64,000 nucleotides of DNA, from contig MNCI01029129.1 in the NCBI GenBank assembly GCA_015680685.1, forward strand, positions 1 through 64,000, written 5' to 3'. Source of the stretch: Gnetum montanum. Its lineage: Eukaryota; Streptophyta; Gnetopsida; Gnetales; Gnetaceae. Within the stretch, counting starts at the first letter, position 1. Every line of letters begins with the position of its first letter. The position numbers were made by a program, and so were the translations under genes. The notes beneath the pieces were generated by a model. The model worked only from the letters and a program-made list of their open reading frames with translations, did no database searches and had not been told where the DNA came from. Shown here piece after piece: positions 58,128 to 64,000 of the stretch.

Positions 58128-60001
58128 CTAGGTGTAGTACGACTTTAGGTATGAGTTGTTAATAGGATTGGCAAACTCATTACCATCTAGATCAGCAAGC
58201 TTGAAGGCTCCATTTTCATACACCTTTATGACCAAGAAAGGTCCTTCCAAGTTGGCTAAAAATTTATTTACAAACTCACAAACAACCTTGAGGACCAGGT
58301 CCCCTTTCTTGATCAAGCATTGATGTTGATTGCGATAGTGCTTTTTCCATTGCTTTTCTTGGTACCATTCGATGCAATCAAGTGTTTGCATGCACTCATT
58401 CTCTATACAGTTGAGGTCAATGATTTTCAACTCATTATTTTGAACCTCATCAATGAATCTTGAGAGGATCATGTGAAGTAATGGGATCTACAATTCAAGA
58501 GGCAACATTGCTTTGGATCCGTAGACAAGACTATATGGCATCTTACATGTTGCTATTCTACATGTCATACAGCAGGCCCATAGCATGTAGACCAGTTGTT
58601 CATGCTATCATCGCTTGTTATTATTAAGCATTTTCTTCAAAAGGTTGATGATGACCTTGTTCATAGCCTCCACTTGACCATTCACCTATGGGTAGTATGG
58701 TGATGAGAAGGAATGTTTAATGCCAAATTTTTTGTAGAAGGCTTTAGTTTCTACACTACTAAATTATGGCCCATTGTCTATGACCATAGTCATGGGGAGA
58801 CCAAATCAACTCACTATGTTATCAAGAATGAATTTGCAAACCTACCATGATGTTCTCTTCCTAAGGTAAATGGCTTCAACCCACTTTGTAACATATTCAG
58901 TTGTGGTAATGATGAAGCTATGTCCTACAAAAGACTTAGGCATTATAGGTCTTATGATGTCCGACCCCCAACATTGAAATGGCCATGTGATCTATGTAGT
59001 ATGTAGTTCAATGGGTGGCATGTGCATTAGGTTATCATGTCACTGACACATGTCACATGTCATGACCTTGGAGATGTAATCGCACTTCATGTAAGACCAG
59101 TAATAGCCTAGACATCTAATTTTTTCTACCATTACCTTTGGGGCTATGTGACCTTCACATAGTCCCTCATGGACTTGGTCAATGATCTTTTATGCTTCAT
59201 TTTTGCTAACGCAAGTTAACAGTATTCCATCATAAGATCTACAACACAAGGTGCTATCATCTATGAGGACATACTATCGTGATCACTTTCATATCATGTC
59301 TTTTTGGGTAGAGGTTAGACTTTGTGAAGGCTCCCCTTGTTGGAGGTATGCTTTAATATTTTCATACCACTCTTGGGCATGACTTGTGCTTATGGATGCG
59401 ATGTTTGTTGTTTGAGTTATAGGTTCAATGCAATCCACTATTAAAGCAAGCAAAGTAGAAAACATGTTTGGTGCTATGCTTAAGGCTAAAGTAGCTAGTA
59501 CGTCAACTATGGCATTTTCATTATGGGGGATATTTTGGACATCTACAATTGCAAATTGTTTGAGCAAGTGTTTCACCAAATCATAGTAAGGTTGTAAATA
59601 TTGTGCCTTACAAGTGTAAACCTCTGTGACTTGGTTGATGACTAGCTACCAATCGCCTCAAACTGCTATATTTTGAATTCCTAACTTTGGGCTACTAAGA
59701 CAACTCTAAGAAGACCTTCATACTCTACCACATTGTTTGTACAAGGAAATGTAAAGTGATATGCAAAGGGTTGGATCTCCCCAAAGGGGAATGTGATCAC
59801 AGCAGCAACACTACCACCTTGTGTAGTTAAAGCATCATCGAAGTGTAAAACAACCTCAAAGTCTACGAGTACTTGACTTATATTATTGACATGCTCATAC
59901 AGAAATTCTAGATCTATTGTTGCTTGATCATCTACAGGTGAAGCTGTGAGTTGTGTGGCTATTGCTTGACCTTTTGTGGATGCTTGCGCTATATAGTGCA
60001 A
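58128..60001 (-). pseudogene. TAT-2 second RNase H and integrase
   Basis: The second RNase H is read at 60001-59681 (FPFGEIQPFAYHFTFPCTNN, VEYEGLLRVV) and 59579-59480 (VQNIPHNENAIVDVLATLAL). The integrase zinc-finger and core region (59290-58600) is broken; a core Asp remains in IDNGP (about 58775). The C-terminal region is clean at 58472-58128 (IKKGDLVLKVVCE, LEGPFLVIKVYENGAFKLAD). Confidence 0.75.
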
Positions 60002-61680
60002 GTCAAACTCTGTGGTTATTTCCTTCCATTGTGCTATTCAACTACTTTCGTATATGTTTTTCATAATTTCCCAAAGTAAATTTCTTTTGTAGATGACATT
60101 AACTTGACTCCAAAAAAGGTAGTGTCTCTAATTTTTGAGCTCAAAGACTAAGGCGAGACAATTCTTCTCCACATTATTATATCTCACCTCATGGGCCACT
60201 AGCATATGGCTTAAGTAGTAATCAAGGACCTCTAAGCCATTGTCTTGCTTTTGGCAAAGTAGAGAAGCAATGGATGTGTTTGAGATTGCAAGGTAAATAT
60301 AGAAGAGTTTATCTCCTTGCTAAGGGTAGATTGTCAAAAGTTGAGCCAACTCCTTTTTTAGATTGTCAAATGCCTCTTGGCATTAAGCTATCCACTCAAA
60401 GTGGACTCCCTTTTTGAGAAAATGTTGCATTGGCTACAACTTGTCAATCATCCTCATGATAAACCTACATATGAATTGTAATCTGCCTTGTAACCTATGT
60501 AGCTCCTTAAGTTTTCCTACTGGTGCTAAGTTGGTTATAGCCTTAACCTTATCGGGGTCTATGTGTATGCTTGCTTCTGATACTACAAACCCTAGCATGC
60601 AACTAGTTTCGATGCCAAAGACACACTTTTTGGGATTTAGCCTAAGGTCATGTTTGAGGCAATGTTTGAGGACATAGTCCAAGTCATTTGCATGGTCATA
60701 AGATAATTTGGACTTAATTGCTATATCATCAACATAGTCATTGAGTAAGTCTAGTAGATAATCACTAAAGATATATGTCATCACACTTTGGTAGTTGCTC
60801 CTACATTCTTTAGTCAAAAGGGAATCATTGTATAGTAAAATGTACCCTAAGGGGTCATGAAAGTAGTGCTAAGTTGGTGCCTTGGGGTGATTCAGATTTG
60901 GTTGTACCCTAAGAACCTATCCATAAAGGACAACAAGGCATGACCATCCATAGTATCGATGAGTTGGTCAATACTAGACAATGGGAAATCATCTTTAATG
61001 GTTGACTTATTTAGGTATTGGAAGTCTATGAAAATGTGTATAATTCCATTTTTCTTAGGGACAACTACCATGTTCAAGACCTAATTGGCATATTCAATTG
61101 CTCAAATGAAACCAACTTTGTAAATCTTAGTGATTTCATCACAAATAGCCAACACCACCTCAAGCTTGACTTTAGGAGCTTTTTGTTTACCTAACTTTAC
61201 ATAAGGATCAAGAATAATTTTATAGTGTATTATGTAAGGGTCTAAGCTTGGCATGTCCTCATAGGACCATGCGAATGCCTTGACATTATTAGTAAGGATT
61301 TTAGAGATGCTTTATTTGATTTGAGGCTTTAACAAGGAACTAAGTTTCAATGTTTTCACCTCACCTTTACATATTATTATAGATACTTCTATGAGGGGAT
61401 TCTCAATTACATCACTTGCTTCTAAGTCTAAAGCTTTAACTAGATGGTCTAGCTAGTCTTGCGACATCTCTAGGGATGCTACATTTGTGTCATAAGTGAA
61501 TGGCTCAAAGTCTAGGAGCTCAGTGTTTATGCCTCTCGTGGCACCACCATAAGGTCCAGTCAAGACTAAGGGCAAATGAAGACTCTCATATGCATTCATT
61601 TTTGCAACCTTGTTTAAGAGATCCTGCAAAACAACTAAAAAAATGTTAAGTGGCACATGTCTTAATAAAGTAAAATGCAT
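60002..61680 (-). pseudogene. TAT-2 reverse transcriptase and first RNase H
   Basis: The linker includes LVLTGPYGGATRGI (about 61560) and FAWSYEDMPSLDPYII. The polymerase includes VVPKKNGIIHIFIDFQYLNK, GHALLSFMDRFLGYNQI and the YVDD motif at 60725-60736, then KKCVFGIETSCMLGFVVSE. RNase H runs to about 60002. Stops are TAA/TAG. It aligns over its length with TAT-1 pol. Confidence 0.8.
61624..61646 (-). promoter_or_regulatory. Possible 3' splice site at the start of TAT-2 pol
   Basis: The minus strand reads ttttttagttgttttgcag followed by the pol frame. A pyrimidine-rich tract ending in GCAG at the protease-to-polymerase border is what an Ogre-type intron would need. In TAT-1 the matching place is not a clear acceptor. 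Confidence 0.35.
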
Positions 61681-62046
61681 AAAATAAGGAAGATAATGTT
61701 ATGAAATTTTAACTAACTACATAGTATGTAAAATGATTTTTGTTGTGGCTTCGATTGGCCATAAAATTGCCAATTTAAGACTGTAGTGGATCATAGTTTA
61801 TGCGTGAGGCATAGGTTTAAGTAAGGCTTGAAAGGTTTGAAATGTGGAACCAAGCTGGATGTTTATTGGGCAATTAGAAAAAAGGCAAAACAAATTTTAA
61901 ATATAGGAAGCTAGAAAAGTTGCAATTTTTTTCTAACTCTAGGTGTTATGCTCATCTCAGGTTATGCATGGGACATGGAACATGCTTTGTTACGCACAAG
62001 ACATAGAACATCTTAGGAGGATGATGTATCCCTTAACCCTGAAGGG
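61681..62046. other. Spacer between TAT-2 pol and cargo promoter
   Basis: One or two degenerate units of the TTTAGG-type motif occur at about 61745-61830. The rest is AT-rich with no gene. This is the bidirectional interval between pol (leftward) and the cargo gene (rightward). Confidence 0.45.
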
Positions 62047-62054
62047 TATAAATA
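62047..62054 (+). promoter_or_regulatory. TATA box of the TAT-2 cargo gene
   Basis: gggtataaataggggttttacc on the plus strand, 71 bases before the proposed ATG at 62118. Its orientation is toward the cargo gene and away from pol, supporting an independent promoter. Confidence 0.55.
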
Positions 62055-62117
62055 GGGGTTTTACCATGGTAAACTTATCATTTTCAATGCCAGAGCCAAT
62101 AGTCATCCGAGCGTAGC

Positions 62118-64000
62118 ATGGTCAAGGTAGAACATAGTAGCAATAGAGGGAAGCTCAAGCATGAAAAAGAGAAAGCCAGAGCATAGTAGCCAAACATGAT
62201 GTGCTAAAGTAAATGCAAACACCCCTACCTCACCAACATCGATGAAGAAGAGTGTACCTTGACATGCCTTCCCATGGCACATATTAAGGATCTCCAAGAG
62301 ATTCTATTAACTAGGTAAGATGCTATGCTCTAACTTTGTGAGTTTTCTTTCCTTGATTTCTTGCACATTTTGGGTTTTTGAGCTTTGAGGGCAACTTGCC
62401 ATGGGAAAGGACCACTATCATCATCATGGCTTCCCTATGTTGCAGCTAGGAAAGGAAGCACACACAATGCATTATCTTTTGTTTATTTTCATCCTTTTTG
62501 AATGTTTGGGTTGAGCATTTTGGGCATCCTATGCCCTAGCACGAGACAAGGGTTCCTAGGCATCCTACACCATAGTGCAGAATAGGGATTTCTAGGCATC
62601 TCACAAGCGTAGTGTGAAACAAGGGTTTTCTGTACATCCTACATCACAGAGTGGAATAGGGGTTCTTTTAGGCATCCCGTGCCATGACACAATGTAGGGA
62701 TTTTTGGGAGTCTTGCGTTGTAGCACAAAATGGGGGTTATCTACGAATCCTGTGCCATAGCATGGCGCTAGGGTTTTCTGCATGTCCAGCACCGCAGCAT
62801 GAAATAAGGGTTTCCTATGCATCCTACACCACAGTGTGGTGCAAGGGTTTTCTCCACGTCTAGCACTGTAATGGGGAATAAGGGTTTTCTATGCATCCCA
62901 CACCGTAGTGCAGAAGAATGATTTTTTGGGTATCCTACACCATGGTGCAAGGTAGGATCTTCTATGTGTTCTATGCTACAGTGCAAGATAGAGGTTTTTG
63001 GGCATCCCATACCACAACATGGAACAAAGGGTTTTAGCATCCTACACCATAGCATAGATTAGGGTTTGAGCATCCCATGCCACTGAGTGGGGTAGGATTT
63101 GGCCAAGGCAGCTAGGGGATGACATTAAATTGTAATGGTTAGGGAAAGGTAACTAAGGATCATGCCCATCACACCAGGGTGTCCCTAGGAGCATAACCAA
63201 AAAGTTAGAAAAATTTTTGTTTCTTGACGCTACGCTTCACAGGCAATGTAATGGATAGTTAGAAAAATTTTGGAATTTGTTACACTCTATGGGGATCATA
63301 ACCAACACTTAGAAAAAATTTTGGCCAGTTGTTACACTCTTTGGGGAGCGTAACCAACACTTTAAAAAAAATTCTGCTAGTTGTTAAGCTCTGCAAGGAG
63401 TGTAACCAACACTTTGAAAAATTTTGGGGTTGAAGACATCACGCTTTATGGGGAGTGTAACCAATAGTTAGAAACTTTTTTGATATTTTTAGAATTATAA
63501 TGCTTGAAAAAAATGTAAGTGTTAGTGATGTGTCCTATTGGGAACTAGGCACATTAGATGGGAATGCTAGCATCCCTTTCCTGTGGGGATTAGTGGATAG
63601 TTAATTATGTTAAATGTAATTTTTTATGCATTTTATTTATTTTTCCCAATGCTAACATTTTCTTTTTATTGCTATTGTGGTATTGTAGGGTCTTGCTAAA
63701 ACCTGTCCTCATCATGGTTGAACTAGTGAGGATTTTATGTTGTATGAGTGATCCTGTAACAAATGTTCCCATATCAAACACATGTGTGGGACACCAAGTA
63801 GTTTGGTTCAGATCAGGTGTACAAGAATTCCTAGAATTCTTGCTCTACCACTTCAGTGTGATAATGTGGTCACATTTGTCGACTAAAGTAGTAGGCATCA
63901 TACCAGAGACATTGTTTCCTAGGGTGAACCGAGACATTCTAAAATTCATATCTGATAAGCTTACTAAATATGAAGGGGCAGGGAGCATAACCCAATGCCA
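62118..64000 (+). pseudogene. TAT-2 antisense cargo gene: NIF/FCP1-like HAD domain (continues past window)
   Basis: Exon 1 (62118-62314) encodes MVKVEHSSNRGKLKHEKEKA and ends at ctag/gtaaga. Intron 1 (62315-63688) holds a tandem array. Exon 2 starts at 63689 after tattgtag. The join completes one Arg codon and leads into KPVLIMVELVRIL, as in TAT-1 (KPFLLVVELMGVL). Then come VVWFRSGVQEFLEFLLYHFS and VIMWSHLSTK, the R-x-G-x-x-E-F-L...W-S pattern of plant NIF/SCP-type HAD phosphatase-like proteins. Exon 2 stays open to the window end. The nucleophile Asp position is Glu, and the following Gly is Arg. All three stops in exon 1 are TAG, TAG and TAA at likely Gln codons. Direction is opposite to the host element. 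Confidence 0.7.
62520..63480 (+). repeat. Tandem arrays in TAT-2 cargo intron 1
   Basis: 62520-63080 holds about a dozen degenerate units of 45-60 bases with the core gggttttctaggcatcctac accatagtgc. 63190-63480 holds about five units of agaaaaattttgg ... gttacactctttggggagcg. They differ from the GTGAGT array in the TAT-1 intron, although intron position and phase are the same. Confidence 0.65.

Larger units (their letters stand above)
54399..64000 (-). mobile_element. TAT-2: Tat/Ogre-like element, 3' half, with antisense cargo gene
   Basis: The minus-strand part inside the window comprises the 3' LTR (54399-56252), polypurine tract, repeat-rich 3' UTR, pol (61680-58128), and then the plus-strand cargo gene from 62118 to the window end. 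Gag and 5' LTR lie beyond. It inserted into ATH-2 (the bases before the LTR are ctcta). The layout matches TAT-1 module for module. Confidence 0.85.

Noticed and set aside
62601-63055. Minus-strand repetitive Cys/Gly/Pro-rich frames
   Set aside because: They are translations of the tandem array in the cargo intron. The unit length and strand do not support a protein.
1-64000. Host genes, tRNA or rRNA
   Set aside because: Reading both strands I found no recognisable host exon set outside elements and no structural RNA.

Overview
This window is plant nuclear DNA built almost entirely of old, nested Ty3/gypsy LTR retrotransposons. I find no intact host gene, tRNA, rRNA or CRISPR array. It is AT-rich and visibly CpG-poor, its LTRs are strongly diverged, and its single-N joins show a draft assembly. 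That suggests a large, heavily methylated plant genome such as a gymnosperm, but this is inference from repeat style, not a species identification.

Two lineages are present. TAT elements (Tat/Ogre-like: large, second RNase H, LTRs of about 1.8 kb) all lie on the minus strand: TAT-3 (1-4159, no pol), TAT-1 (21612-41119, complete outline with TSD ttgtg) and TAT-2 (54399 to beyond the window end). ATH elements (Athila-like: tRNA-Asp-type primer site, LTRs of about 0.86 kb) come in two forms. The pol-bearing copies are on the plus strand (ATH-1, 16395-21239; ATH-2, from the LTR at 20354 to 54398). The copies without pol are on the minus strand (ATHna-1, 4160-12854; ATHna-2, 12855-16394; ATHna-3, 44693-53362, TSD tagtg).

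Nesting: ATH-2 is the host layer of the right two thirds of the window. It is cut by TAT-1 in gag, by ATHna-3 in reverse transcriptase and by TAT-2 in the RNase H/integrase region. Removing TAT-1 and ATHna-3 restores continuity with one copy of each 5-bp target duplication. On the left, ATHna-1 cuts the gag/protease region of TAT-3.

The most interesting feature is a cargo gene carried antisense (plus strand) inside TAT-1 (28777-34153) and TAT-2 (62118 to the window end), at the protease/reverse-transcriptase junction where Ogre elements are known to have an intron. It has spliced exons with matching phases, a TATA box in TAT-2, and a plant NIF/FCP1-type HAD phosphatase-like domain. In TAT-1 this is followed by an unrecognised region, an acidic exon and a long coiled coil. 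The catalytic Asp position reads Glu in both copies.

The second interesting feature is in the ATHna elements. They keep gag but replace pol with an accessory coiled-coil reading frame of about 2.7 kb, preceded by an internal copy of the LTR core promoter (GATATC-type array plus TATA box). All coding regions are decayed. Most in-frame stops are TAG or TAA where CAG or CAA is expected, consistent with long-term deamination of methylated cytosine.
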